Shown: positions 1 through 9,780, numbered from the stretch's first letter. The stretch: DNA of 64,000 nt from RYN-230 sp963837335 (GCA_963837335.1 CAWINS010000020.1:144212-208211), one strand, 5' to 3'. The notes: generated from the letters alone by a model not told the origin. Numbers and translations: made by a program.

Positions 1-2005
1 GCGACCCTGGCACCGCAGACCCTGCCACCGAACCCGCAGCCGGCCAGCCCCCCGCCGGCCAGCCCGCCGCGGGGTTGCCGGACCGGGCCTCGTCCAGGCT
101 GGCCAGCGTGGCGGTGGGCAGGGTCGAGATGCCGGGATTCGCGTCCGCGAAAACGACCCGGCGCCCGGCCGCCGACGCGTAGCTGACGATCATCGCGCTG
201 GGCGGGAGTTGCTGCAGCTCGTGCTGCTCGACGAGAAGCTCCCGGGACCGCTGGCTGGTCCGGGCGACCGACGTGCTGGCCGCCACGGCCCGCGCGGTCT
301 GCAGCCCCCAGGCGGTACTGGCGTTGCTGCTCCCGGTCCAGGACAGGGACTCACTCATCCCCTCCGACCAGTTGCTCTCCTGGTGCCCGGATGCGGTCCG
401 CGGCGCGAACGCCCCGAACCCGGACCAGCTCTGCCCATGCCCCCGGCCGTGGCCGCGGCCCTGGCTGGCCGAGGCGGACACGGCTACCGAATCCGCCGTG
501 CCCACGGTGCTCGTGTAGGAGTAGCTGCCCGTGTCGCTGACCGAGTCGCCCACGGTGTCGGTGAGCTGGGAGACCACGAAACGATGCTCGGTGCCGATCT
601 GCTCACTGGCGGCCCTGGCGTCGTCGGCGTTGCCCAGCCGCATGAACGCGACCGCGGCGTTGCCCCGGCCCAGCCGCTCCCGGACGTGTGCCGGGAGCGA
701 GCGGTAGGTCAGCACCAGCCCGGTGCCGCTGGCCTCGCAGGCGTCCGACAGCCGGTCCAGCAGGTCGCCGCGGAGCTTCTCGCCCCCGGCGACCAGCAGC
801 GTGTGCTGCCAGGCCGGGCCGCGCGGCTGGCGGCGCAGCAGGTGGGTGAGCGCCGCGGTGACGTACGTGGCGAGGACCTGGGTACGGGTCATGTCCGCCG
901 CGGGGTCCAGCGCCACCACGCGCAGGCGGCTCGGCGGCAACGTGACCGGAGCCGACCCCAGCGTTTCCAGCGTGCGCAGCCTGGCCTCCAGGCCGAGGGC
1001 CCGCTCGGTGATGACCTGGCCGCTGGCCGCCTGGCCGTACAGCCCGGCGATCGCCTCGGCCTGCGCCGCGCTGATCTGCCCGCGCCGGATGTCGTCGCGC
1101 GGATCGCCGATCCGGGCCAGGCTCCGCAGCCCCGCGGTCAGCTGCCCGATGCTGGGCTGATCGCCGAGCACCCCCGCGATGCGCTCCAGGATGGCGCGGT
1201 CGGGTACCGGGTCGGGCGGGCTGGCCGGGTCCGTGCCGGTGGCGGCGGCCACGGCCAGCACGTCGGCCAGCGCCTCGCCGGACAGCCCGGTCCCGAGGTC
1301 CAGCCGCGGCAGGTCCCCGGGCAGGACCCAGACCAGTGGGTCCACCCCGGCGTCGGCGGCCATGGCCAGCAGGTCCCGGGCCACCGCCCCCTCGGACAGG
1401 TCCAGCACGGTGACCTGGCCGCCCGCGGCCAGTCTCAGGCCGGCCAGCATGGCCACCAGCGCCGACCACCCGGCGAGCGTGCCGCCGGCGACGTCGACCC
1501 GGTCGATCCCGGTGGGCAGGGCCACGCCGTACCACTGCCGCTGGGTCTCGAAGGCCCGGCCGCGAGCCTCCCAGTCACGGAACCGCTGGGCGTGCTCCTG
1601 CTGCCAGCCGGCCAGCCGGCGTTCCTGCGCGGCCCGGGCCCGGGCCACCCGCTGTTCCTCGGCCGCTACCCGGCGGCGGAGTTCCCGGGTGCCCCGCCAC
1701 ACGCCGCGGGTGCACCACACCGTCACGGCCAGGCAGGCCACCACCCCGGTCATGGTCAGCGCCGGGGCCAGGGCGCTGGCCGCGCCGAGGGCCCCGGCCA
1801 GCGCGGCCAGCACGGCACTGGCCGCCGCGCCGGCCTTCAGCGGCAGGCTGAGCCGGCGTTCCTCCCGTTGCTGGGCCAGCACCCAGCCGGGATCCAGCCG
1901 CTCCTGGCCGGGTGGTACGGGCCGCCGGGGCGGGGGCCCCGGGTGCGGGTGCAGCACCGCGTACTCCCAGCCGAGGTACACCCGGCCCGCCTGCCGCGGG
2001 GTCAT
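1..2005 (-). CDS. TraG/VirD4-like membrane pseudo-ATPase, C-terminus beyond window edge
   Basis: About 668 codons are open from ATG 2005 to the left edge, so the gene is partial. Order: short Pro-rich N-terminus, hydrophobic hairpin at about residues 60-95, Arg/Glu-rich coiled coil (97-140), then an ATPase-like core. The P-loop position reads VAGGTLAGWSA, lacking the GK(S/T) Lys, followed by a Walker-B-like VTVLDLS. Near residue 450 is VAFMRLGNADDARAASEQIG, which resembles the C-terminal domain of TraG/TraD/VirD4 coupling proteins, followed by a Ser/Gly-rich segment. The ATG overlaps the upstream gene's TGA (ATGA), so the two are co-transcribed. Known family role: coupling ATPase for DNA or protein export. 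The missing P-loop Lys argues against ATP hydrolysis by this copy; a structural role is inference. The reading frame here is intact. Confidence 0.7.
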   Translation of the reverse strand, partial: MTPRQAGRVYLGWEYAVLHPHPGPPPRRPVPPGQERLDPGWVLAQQREERRLSLPLKAGAAASAVLAALAGALGAASALAPALTMTGVVACLAVTVWCTRGVWRGTRELRRRVAAEEQRVARARAAQERRLAGWQQEHAQRFRDWEARGRAFETQRQWYGVALPTGIDRVDVAGGTLAGWSALVAMLAGLRLAAGGQVTVLDLSEGAVARDLLAMAADAGVDPLVWVLPGDLPRLDLGTGLSGEALADVLAVAAATGTDPASPPDPVPDRAILERIAGVLGDQPSIGQLTAGLRSLARIGDPRDDIRRGQISAAQAEAIAGLYGQAASGQVITERALGLEARLRTLETLGSAPVTLPPSRLRVVALDPAADMTRTQVLATYVTAALTHLLRRQPRGPAWQHTLLVAGGEKLRGDLLDRLSDACEASGTGLVLTYRSLPAHVRERLGRGNAAVAFMRLGNADDARAASEQIGTEHRFVVSQLTDTVGDSVSDTGSYSYTSTVGTADSVAVSASASQGRGHGRGHGQSWSGFGAFAPRTASGHQESNWSEGMSESLSWTGSSNASTAWGLQTARAVAASTSVARTSQRSRELLVEQHELQQLPPSAMIVSYASAAGRRVVFADANPGISTLPTATLASLDEARSGNPAAGWPAGGWPAAGSVAGSAVPGS

Positions 2006-3814
2006 CGCATCCGGCCCGGTACGAACCGCCCCCGCGGCACCTGCTGCTGCGGGCTCCTGATAACGAGGGTGAACTGGTCCGCCGCCAGGACGGTGCCGTC
2101 CAGGCTGGTGCCGCCCAGGACGGTGGCCGCCGGGTCGCCGCCCGCCAGCGAGGTGTCGGCCGGGCCCCGGATCACCAGGACGTTGGTGAGCGCTGCGAGC
2201 TGTCCGGCCGCCTGGGCCGACACGGTGCTGAGCACGGTGGCCAGCCCGGCCTGGGCGCCGGTGCCGATCAGCGGGGCCAGGGCCGCCCCGGCGAGGGCGT
2301 CCGCGCCGCCGAACCAGGCCAGCCCGTCACCGGCCACGCCCAGGCGCCGCGATTCGGCGAAGACCGCCGCGGTGTCGAGGGCCACCAGATTCGCGATCAT
2401 CCGCGCGGACCGGCCGTGCCGGGCCTGGTCGAGCGGGAAGAACGCCACCGCGCGCTCGCGGATCACGGCGCTCAGGCTGATCTGCGCGGGACCGGAACCA
2501 GTACTGAGACCACTGGCCCCGTGGGCACTGGCACCACGGGCACCGGCACCACGGGCACCGGCGGGCCGCAGCCAGCGACCCAGGGCCGAGGCCCGCAACC
2601 CGGTCAGCTCCCCGGCCAGGAAAGAGGCCGTGGCGGGGTCGGCCTCCAGCAGGCCCGCCGAAACCCTGACCCGCTCACCCAGCGGATCGCGCCGGGGGTG
2701 GTAAGGGGGCACCTGCCTCATCCGGGCCCGCAACGCGGCCGGGCTGAGCAGCACGGCCACGTCGTCGAGCACCGGCACGCCCGGATCGCCCGGGGCCGCG
2801 GCCGCCACCGCGAACAGATCGTTCAGGTACGCGGCGCAGGTCCGCCGGGCGTGATCAGCCACCGGGCCCCAGTCGATCATCCCCATCACCAGGGCGGCCT
2901 TGCGGGCCGGGTCGCCGCCGCGCAGTGGCTCGTAGCAGCCCTGGCCGGCTGGCCCGAAGACGTGCAGCGGGGCTCCGGTGTCCGCGCAGATCGAGGCGAG
3001 CGCCCCGGCCAGCCCCGCCGCTCCGGCCAGCCCGCCGATCCGGCCCGTCCAGGCCGCCCGGTCCGCCCGGATCGCCGAGGTCCACGACCAGGACCGGCTT
3101 GCGGCGCCGGATGGCCGCGTGGACCAGCTGGAAGCTGGCCGCGGACACCCCCGCGACCGCGGCCCCGGTGACCAGTACCCCGCCTTCCGCGGCGCGCCAG
3201 CTGATCCCGGCCGGCCGGCCGGTCCGCCAGTCCGCCCCGAGGCAGGCCCCGGTCCGGGTGACCACCCCGCCGGAGCGGACCCAGGCCACGGTGCCCAGCC
3301 GCCGGACCGCCACGATCAGGCCGGGGCGCGGCGGCGGTAAGCCCCGTCCGGCTGCCTGCCGGGCGCGCAGCCAGCCCGCGACCGCCACCTCGGCCGGCGC
3401 CAGGATCAGCGCGAACGGGGCCTGGCGGGGCAGCCAGCGCCCGATCCCGGCGAAGGCCCGGGCCGGATGCAGGACGCGGGCCGGCTGCCCGGCCGCCCCG
3501 GCCAGGTAGCCCAGCACCTGATGCGGGCCGGCGGTGAAGCCGGCCAGGGCGCGCTCCGGGCCGATGGCCAGTATCCACAGGCACCCGGCCGCCGCCGGGC
3601 CGGCCAGCCACAGCGGACGCCACCGGGCCATCCGGCCGGTCAGGTCCAGCGTGACGGCCAGCAGCAGGGTCAGCTGCGCCAGCAATAAGTGAGCGAGGAG
3701 CCCGGCCGCCGCGAGCGCAGCGGCGAGCTCACCGCGCCGTGGGGTGTCCCCCGGGCTAAGGGAGCGGGCCCGCCGCGGATCGCGGTCCGCGGTAGCCGTC
3801 GCAGAGGCAGGCAT
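2002..3814 (-). CDS. VirD4/FtsK-like membrane pseudo-ATPase, frameshifted
   Basis: Two overlapping frames join into one protein of about 600 residues. The N-terminal part (from 3814) has two or three membrane segments in the first 140 residues and then GGVLVTGAAVAGVSAAS, at the position of a VirD4 Walker A motif but without Lys, followed by a Walker-B-like KPVLVVDLGDP. The second frame continues with HVFGPAGQGCYEPLRGGDPA and KAALVMGMIDW, which fits VirD4-like proteins, and runs to a TGA that overlaps the next start. The frame changes near 3065-3090 and fits one extra base. Ser/Gly replace the catalytic Lys as in the downstream partner, so the pair looks like a conserved pseudo-ATPase pair, possibly part of a type IV secretion-like locus continuing to the left. 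Function is inferred. Confidence 0.65.
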
Positions 3815-3882
3815 CTCGGGTCAAGGCTTCCAGTCCCCGGCAGCTTATGTCCAGGGACCCGGAAAAAAATGGCTTCTGGCTG

Positions 3883-3913
3883 GCGTGCAGATGCACGCTA
3901 CTATTTAGTAAAT
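3883..3913 (-). promoter_or_regulatory. Inverted repeat and AT-rich patch upstream of the VirD4-like pair
   Basis: The 159-base gap between pstB and the VirD4-like genes holds a perfect inverted repeat, GCGTGCA-GA-TGCACGC (3883-3898), next to an unusually AT-rich stretch that contains the palindrome ATTTA-G-TAAAT (3903-3913). On the minus strand the AT-rich patch lies upstream of the repeat, as expected for a promoter with a repressor site over the start of transcription. This is inference from base composition and symmetry; no regulator is identified. Confidence 0.35.
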
Positions 3914-3973
3914 TAGAGCAAAAATGTGCGGGCGGAAAGGCCCGGAACCATTTCCGGCGCGGCCTGCCCCCGC

Positions 3974-4885
3974 TCAGCCCATCCGGCCGGTGACGTAGGC
4001 CCGGGTGCGGCTGTCGTTCGGGTCCTGGAACATCTTGGCGGTCCGGTCGTACTCGACGAGCGTGCCCGTCCGGGTATCGCTCTCTTCGTTGATGAGCACG
4101 GAGAAGAAGGCGGTGCGATCGCTGACCCGGGTGGCCTGCTGCATGTTGTGGGTGACGATGACGATGGTGTACTTGGACTTGATCTCCTGCATCAGGTCCT
4201 CGATGGCACCGGTCGCGATCGGGTCGAGCGCCGAGCAGGGCTCATCCATGAGCACCACGTCCGGCTCGACGGCGAGCGTGCGGGCGATGCACAGGCGCTG
4301 CTGCTGCCCGCCGGACAGGCCCAGGGCCGACTTGTTCAGCCGGTCTTTCACCTCGTCCCACAGCGCGCCCTGGCGCAGCGAGCGCTCGACGATCTCGTTC
4401 AGCTTGCCCTTGTTGCGCTCGCCGTTGATGCGCGGCCCGTAGGCGACGTTGTCGAAGATCGACTTCGGGAACGGGTTCGGCTTCTGGAAGACCATGCCGA
4501 TGCGCCGGCGCACGGCGATCGGAGAGACATCCTTGGCGTACAACGACGCCCCGCGGTAATGCACGTCACCCTCGACCCGGGCGCCTATCACGAGGTCGTT
4601 CATCCGGTTCAGGGTCCGCAGCACGGTCGTCTTGCCGCATCCGGACGGGCCGATAAACGCCGTGATCTCGTTTTCGTGAATGGTCAGCGACACGTCGGTG
4701 ACGGCCCGGAAACTTCCGTAGTAGATCGAGACGTTTTTCGTTTCGAACACGGATTCGCCCGGCGTGGCGTATGCGCCAGCCTCTGACGACACCCGGCTGG
4801 TGCTGCCGGTCTCCGGCTGGTGCTGCTGGACAGCAGTCTCGGTCTGCGGAAGGTTGGCCACGATGTTCTGCTCAGGAGTTTCCAT
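3974..4885 (-). CDS. pstB: Phosphate ABC transporter ATP-binding protein PstB
   Basis: The ATPase of the high-affinity phosphate importer PstSCAB, working on the cytoplasmic face. A non-conserved N-terminal extension of about 45 residues precedes the ABC domain, so 303 residues is longer than the usual ~255. Visible motifs: Walker A GPSGCGKTT, Q-loop GMVFQKPNPFPKS (typical of PstB), signature LSGGQQQR, Walker B VVLMDEP, H-loop VTHNM. It is the last gene of the pstS-pstC-pstA-pstB series, only seven bases after pstA, and intact. A shorter start at the conserved domain cannot be excluded because the extension has ordinary codon use. Confidence 0.95.
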   Translation of the reverse strand: METPEQNIVANLPQTETAVQQHQPETGSTSRVSSEAGAYATPGESVFETKNVSIYYGSFRAVTDVSLTIHENEITAFIGPSGCGKTTVLRTLNRMNDLVIGARVEGDVHYRGASLYAKDVSPIAVRRRIGMVFQKPNPFPKSIFDNVAYGPRINGERNKGKLNEIVERSLRQGALWDEVKDRLNKSALGLSGGQQQRLCIARTLAVEPDVVLMDEPCSALDPIATGAIEDLMQEIKSKYTIVIVTHNMQQATRVSDRTAFFSVLINEESDTRTGTLVEYDRTAKMFQDPNDSRTRAYVTGRMG

Positions 4886-4892
4886 TATTTCC

Positions 4893-5780
4893 CTACTGCA
4901 AGTTTCTGGCGAATCGCGCAGTGACGAGACGGGCCACGATCATCAGGATAAACGCAATTGCGATGAGTGTCAGGGCCGCACCCCAGCCCCGGGCCTGGGC
5001 ACCGACATACGGCGACGACGCGTTCGCGAAGATCTGCGACGGCAGCGAGGTGTTGGCGCCGCTGAACACATTGCGGTTCACGGCGGTCACCGTGAGGATG
5101 GTGAACAGCAGCGGCGCCGTCTCACCCGCGGCCCGGGCCACCGCGAGCAGGGCACCGCTGACGATCCCGCCGAGCGCCGTCGGCAGCACCACGGTGACCG
5201 TCACCCGGGCCTTGCTGGCCCCGAGGGCATAGCTCGCCTCGCGCAGCGGGTCCGGCACCAGCCGGAGCATTTCGTAGGTGGAGCGGATCACGATGGGCAG
5301 CATGAGACAGCCCAGAGCGAGCGCGCCGGCCAGGCCCGAGTAGCCGAAGTGCAGCACCCAGATCGTGAAGATGAACAGCCCCATCACGATCGAGGGCACG
5401 CCCGTCATCACGTCCGAAAAGAATCCAATGAGCCTGGCCAGCGGCCTGTTGCCGCCGTACTCATTGAGGTAGACCGCGCCCAGCACGCCGAGCGGGACGG
5501 CCAGGACCGTGGCCAGGGCGGTGATCTCCAGCGTGCCCACGACCGCCGGGCCCATGCCGCCATAGCTGGCGGGCAGCACGTTCGGCGGGATGTCGGCGGT
5601 CAGGAACTGCCAGCTGATGATCGAGATACCCTTGGCGATCACCGTGTACAGGACGAACCCGAGCGGGATGATCACGAGCACGAACGAGATGACCATCAGC
5701 ACGGTCGCGATGCGGTTCTTGCTGCGCCGCCAGGACGGCGGCTCCCGCAGGTCGACCGTCTGCCCGGTCGTGGCAGCCAT
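4893..5780 (-). CDS. pstA: Phosphate ABC transporter permease PstA
   Basis: One of two integral membrane subunits of the phosphate importer; 295 residues. ATG 5780 is chosen because it overlaps the pstC stop by one base (TGATG) and begins MAATTGQTVDLREPPSW. A first membrane helix (RIATVLMVISFVLVIIPLGF) is followed by five more, and the binding-protein-dependent permease signature appears as EASYALGASKARVTVTVVLP, where the EAA loop contacts PstB. The reading frame is intact. A longer reading from upstream in the same frame is only an artefact of frameshifted pstC. Confidence 0.93.
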   Translation of the reverse strand: MAATTGQTVDLREPPSWRRSKNRIATVLMVISFVLVIIPLGFVLYTVIAKGISIISWQFLTADIPPNVLPASYGGMGPAVVGTLEITALATVLAVPLGVLGAVYLNEYGGNRPLARLIGFFSDVMTGVPSIVMGLFIFTIWVLHFGYSGLAGALALGCLMLPIVIRSTYEMLRLVPDPLREASYALGASKARVTVTVVLPTALGGIVSGALLAVARAAGETAPLLFTILTVTAVNRNVFSGANTSLPSQIFANASSPYVGAQARGWGAALTLIAIAFILMIVARLVTARFARNLQ

Positions 5781-6762
5781 CACGCACCCCTCTGTCGCCG
5801 GCCGGAACGCTCCACGATCACGCGGGCAATGATGTTGATGATGATCGTGAACGCGAACAGGAGAACACCCATCCCGATGAGTGCGGCCCGGAACAGCCCG
5901 GAGGCCTCGCCGAACTCGTTCGCGATGACCGAGGGCATGTTGTAGCCCGGGGCGAGCAGGTGGGACGTGATCGGTGGCCGAGGAGCCGATGACCAGCGCG
6001 ACCGCGATGGTCTCGCCCATGGCCCGGCCCAGCCCGAGCAGCACCGCCCCGACGACGCCGGCCTGGCTGTGCGGCCAGACGGCACCGTTGATCATCTCCC
6101 AGGCGGGTGGCGCCCAGCGCGTACGCGCCCTCCTTGTCGATGGCCGGCACCGTCGCGATGACCTCACGCGACAAGGAGGTCACGATGGGCGTGATCATGA
6201 AGGCCAGGATGATGCCGGCGGTGAAGAACGAGGCCCCGCTCGTCTGCCCCCCGAACAGGGAGTCCAGCACCGGGATGCCGTTGACCCCCGAGCTGACCGA
6301 GGCGTAGTAGTGCTGGATCCACGGCGCGAAGACCAGGATCCCCCACAGGCCCCAGACCACCGACGGGACCACGGCCAGCAGGTCGATCACGTACACGATC
6401 GGGCGTGCCCACCGGTACGGCACGACCTCGGTCAGCAGCAGGGCGATGCCCACGCTGACCGGCACCGCCATCACCAGCGCGATAATCGCCGTGACGGCCG
6501 TCCCGTAGATGAAGGGGAGCGCGCCGAACTGGTTGGTCGTGGGGTTCCAGGTGCTCGAGAAGATCTTGATGCCCTCGGTGGAGAACCACGAGGAGGCCTG
6601 CTGGCTGGTGGAGACGGCGATCAGGACCAGGATCACCAGCACCAGCAGGCCGGCCGCCAGCGCGAGGGCCTGGAAGCTGATGTCGCCGAGCGGCCGCCGC
6701 TCCGACAAGTGGCGGGCGGATCCGGCCGGCCCGGCCGGATCCGCCTTCGTCACAGTGCTCAC
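5780..6762 (-). CDS. pstC: Phosphate ABC transporter permease PstC, two frameshifts
   Basis: Partner permease of PstA. From ATG 6762 the protein has a cytoplasmic N-terminus, a first helix (ALALAAGLLVLVILVLIAVS), the PstC-typical extracellular loop after it, and the EAA loop EGAYALGATR. There the frame breaks: the continuation WEMINGAVWPHSQAG lies in a second frame, and after VALVIGSSATDH the last part (HLLAPGYNMPSVIANEFGEA and the final helix) lies in a third. Both breaks (about 6102-6106 and 5965-5985) fit one extra base each, the first in a G/C run. Since all conserved PstC blocks are present in order and the flanking operon is intact, sequence error is more likely than loss of the gene. 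Confidence 0.88.
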
Positions 6763-6808
6763 GGCGGCGAGCCGATCTGATCAGTGTGCGCCATGGTGCT
6801 CACCATGA

Positions 6809-7916
6809 TCAGGAGGTGATCTTGCTGAGCTGCGCCTTGGCCTTCTGGTCGATGTTGGCGGGCAGCGGCGCGTAGCTCAGCGAGGGGAGCAGCTGCTGGC
6901 CGGGTCCGAGCAGGTAGCCGAGGTACGCCTTGAGCATCTTGACGTCGTTCGCATTCGGCTGCTTCGCGAAGACCAGGTCCCAGGACTGGTAGGTGATCGG
7001 GTACGCGGTGGCGTCGCCCGACCAGACCGCGGCGAACGTCAGGTTGGACGCGACCTTGGCCCCGGCCGCGGCCGCGGACGCCGCCGCGGTCGAGGGCGCG
7101 ATGTACTTGCCGGCGGCGTTCTGGACACTCGCGAAGTGTCAGCCCGGAGGCCTTGGCGTCGGCGTAGTCAACGTACCCGACGGCCCCGGGCGTGGACTTG
7201 ACGATCTGCGCCACCCCGCCGTTGCCGTCGCCGCCCCGGCTGCTGGACGGCCAGTTGATGGTCGAGCTGCTGCCGAGCTTCCACGCCTTCGTGGAGTCCT
7301 CCAGGAACAGCGAGAAGTTCGCCGTGGTCCCCGAGGAGTCCGAGCGGCGGGCGATGGTGATCGCGGTGCTGGGCAGCTTGACCCCGGAGTTGAGCGACGC
7401 GATCGCCGGGTCGTTCCACTTCGTGATCTTGCCCTGGAAGATGTTCGCGATGACCGTCGGCGTCAGCTGCAGCGGCTTGGTGACTCCCGACAGGTTGTAC
7501 GACACGGTGATCGGGCCGACGATCACGGGGAAGTACAGCACCGTGGGCTTGCCCTTGAAGCTCGACGCCTCGTCGGACGGGATCGGCGAGTCCGAGCCCG
7601 CAAACTGGACGGTCCCGGAGGCCAGGTCCGTGCGTCCCTTGCCCGAGCCGCCGCCGCCGTAGTTGACCGTCATGCCGGACTGGACCGACTTGAAGGCCTG
7701 GATGGCCGCCTGCTGGAAGGTCAGCTGGAACGTCGACCCGCTCGCGTTGAGAGTGCCCGAAAGGGCCGCGCTGCTCGACGAGGATGAGCCGCCCGAGGAG
7801 GATCCGCCACCGCCCGATGATCCGCAAGCGGCTACAAACGAAGCTATCGCGACCGTGGCGAACCCCACAGTCGTTGCGCGCTGGATGCGCCGACGTTGCA
7901 TGTTCAGAAACCCCAT
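6809..7916 (-). CDS. pstS: Phosphate-binding lipoprotein PstS, frameshifted
   Basis: Extracytoplasmic phosphate receptor of the Pst importer. The start is MGFLN (7916) or the internal ATG 7901. A basic N-terminus and hydrophobic stretch lead to the lipobox-like FVAAC, then a Gly/Ser-rich linker. Phosphate-binding blocks follow: ASGSTFQ, YGGGGSGKGRTDL, FAGSDSPI, RRSDSSGTTANF. After YVDYADAKASGLT the frame shifts (about 7130-7137, one extra base) and the C-terminal part FASVQNAAGKYIAPS, AYPITYQSW and QLLPSLSYAPLP continues in another frame to TGA 6809-6811. First gene of pstSCAB and preceded by a PHO-box-like repeat, so phosphate-starvation induction is expected. Confidence 0.9.
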
Positions 7917-8284
7917 TCTCCGGTATTCCCCGGTCGATTGCTCGGGCGTGAGGAGCACCGGGCCCCCCACGGCCAGCCAAGCCAGCCCGATCAGACGTGA
8001 TAACCCCGCGAGTCTTACGTGCCGGCCGTACCCGCGAGTTAAGGAAGTAAGGCCAAAAGGTGAATAGTGAGGGGACGCACGGTGAAAGTGGGCGCGCCGA
8101 CCGGGCCGCGGACCCGCTGACGCATGCCACGTGCGTGCGGCCGGCTGCAGGTCACGAGGCCCGCATCCAGGTCATCAGCCCCCGGTTCTGTCTGCCGGGC
8201 GGCCCACGGAAGGACCAGCCTGCCCGGTTCCCTGAAGGGGTGATACCCGCTCGGCGCGGAAAACGACGGCGGCCCGGGTCCGGC
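7917..8284 (-). promoter_or_regulatory. pstS upstream region with PHO-box-like 11-bp repeats
   Basis: A 368-base gap between phoU and pstS without a convincing gene. On the minus strand it carries TTTCACC (complement of 8081-8087) and ATTCACC (complement of 8059-8065), exactly 22 bases apart, that is two 11-base units, with weaker units between and after them. Actinobacterial PhoP binds direct repeats of an 11-base unit with core GTTCACC, so this is a good candidate PHO box about 145-175 bases before the pstS start. The long leader and missing clear -10 leave the start of transcription undefined. Confidence 0.6.
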
Positions 8285-8929
8285 CTAATCCGGTGGCTGG
8301 GCTCCGGCCAGGTAGACGACCCGGCGGGCGATGTTGACGGCGTGGGCCGCAAGACGCTCGTAGGAGCGGGCCACCAGCGTCATCTCCATCGTTACCGGTA
8401 TGCCCATTTGCCCGGAGGCAAGCTCGGCAATCAAGCTGGCGTGCAGGTCGTCCATCTCGTCATCACGTTCCCGGAGCGCCACCGCGGCCGTACTGTCGCG
8501 CTGGTACCAGGAGTCCGCCGCCTGGCGCCACATGCCGGATACGAGCTTGCCCATCTGCTCGACGAGTCCCCGGGTGCGCGGCGAGAGGTCCTGGCTGAGA
8601 ATGTGATTGGCGCGATGCGCGATGTCGATGACCAGGTCGTGGGAACGCTCAAGCTCGGGCACGATCCGCAGCACCGAGAGCAAGAAGCGGAGATCTGAAG
8701 CAACTGGAGCCTGCAGCGCAATCTCCCGGTTGGCCAGCTCCTCGATCTCCGGGTAGAGCGCGTCAATGACCTTCTCCCGTTCGGCCAGCGCCTGGACCAG
8801 CTCGACGTTGCCGGTCAGGAGAGCCTCGGTCGCCCCCGGCAGATCCTCAGCGACCATGGCGAACAGCTCGATGACTTTGCCTTCGATAGCCTCCAGCTCC
8901 CGCTGGAATTCCTGCCGATGTTCAACCAT
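8285..8929 (-). CDS. phoU: Phosphate transport regulator PhoU
   Basis: PhoU links Pst transporter status to the phosphate two-component system and represses Pho genes in phosphate sufficiency. Start ATG 8929 (MVEHRQEFQRELEAIEGKV) is preferred over an in-frame ATG at 8992 because GGAAGG lies seven bases upstream and alignment to the family begins there; the product is 214 residues, normal for PhoU. It is all-alpha with two repeated three-helix bundles, each with the PhoU E/DxxxD metal-binding type segment (VIDALYPEIEEL; ERDDEMDDLHASL). It lies upstream of pstS in the same direction but is separated by the PHO-box region. The frame is intact. Confidence 0.9.
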   Translation of the reverse strand: MVEHRQEFQRELEAIEGKVIELFAMVAEDLPGATEALLTGNVELVQALAEREKVIDALYPEIEELANREIALQAPVASDLRFLLSVLRIVPELERSHDLVIDIAHRANHILSQDLSPRTRGLVEQMGKLVSGMWRQAADSWYQRDSTAAVALRERDDEMDDLHASLIAELASGQMGIPVTMEMTLVARSYERLAAHAVNIARRVVYLAGAQPPD

Positions 8930-8966
8930 GGCCAAAGCCTTCCGTTGCAGAGACCGCCATTTGCGG

Positions 8967-9780
8967 TCAAGCTTCCCCGCCCCCCAGGGCATGTGTCCAG
9001 CCGCCCGGCGGACCCTCCGGGCCGACCGCAGGACTCGGAATCCCCGGGGACTCCACCACGATGCGGAACAGATCTGGCCTCAGCACGGCCACGGTGAGGG
9101 CGACCACCCCGGGCTGCGCGGCGTCCTCGGACCGGATGGTGACGGTGGCGGCCGGCTCAGCGGCGGACAGCCGCAGACTGCGGGCCACCGCGGGGGCGGG
9201 CGGCTGGAAGTCCACCTGGAAGGCCCGGGGGCGGGTGTGCCGCGGCAGCGGCCCGGCCGGCGATGACGCGCTGGCCAATTCCCCGGCCAGCCCTTCCAGC
9301 TGCGGTGGCAGGTAGCTCGCCGAGTACGCGGCGGGCTCGCCGCCCACCGTCCACAGGCAGCGGATGGTGAGCACTTCACTGGCCGGGCGGCACGCCGAGC
9401 GCCCGTGCGACGTCTTCCGCGGGCCGCCGCCTGGAAACGTTGCGGCTCTTGCAGACCATCTGGCCACCCATCGGGTCAACCTGGGTGGCGAAACCGGGCA
9501 GTCCCTCCAGGACGAGCCGGTATTCGGCCGGGCTGGCCCGGAATATCTGGCCGTCAGGCAGCCGGGTCAGCAGGTGCCGCTCCGCGAGCAGCTCGATCGC
9601 CGCGTCGATCTCGGCCGTGGTCACGTTGTAGCGGCGGGCCAGCGCGGTGTGCCGGGGCAGCCGCCAGCCCGGCTCGTGGTGCAGCAGCGCAGCTGCCATC
9701 CGTTCCGCGAGCACGCTCGCGGCCGCGGCCCGGCCTGACGCTGGCGCCTGGACGTGCCTCTCCCCGCGGATGTCGGTCAT
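8967..9780 (-). CDS. GntR/UTRA-family transcriptional regulator, frameshifted
   Basis: The N-terminal winged helix-turn-helix (GWRLPRHTALARRYNVTTAE, then IELLAERHLLTRLPDG) is of GntR type. The C-terminal part resembles the UTRA ligand-binding fold: SEVLTIRCLWTVGGEPAAYS and SASYLPPQLEGLAGEL. The two halves lie in different frames; ALGVPP runs into SEVL if one base is removed from the run of Cs at 9385-9392, so one extra base is likely. Start ATG 9780 (MTDIRGERH) is preferred; a longer start at 9924 is possible. The gene ends 37 bases before phoU in the same direction. The ligand is not predictable. Confidence 0.75.

Noticed and set aside
209..3171. Long plus-strand readings opposite the VirD4-like genes, up to 831 residues
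   Set aside because: They are Pro/Arg/Gly-rich, have no family motif, and lie opposite strong minus-strand genes with normal codon use; they come from high GC content.
3926..6780. Long plus-strand readings over the pst operon
   Set aside because: They are the complement of clear pst genes; the composition (Arg, His, Gly, Asp) is typical of antisense readings in high-GC DNA.
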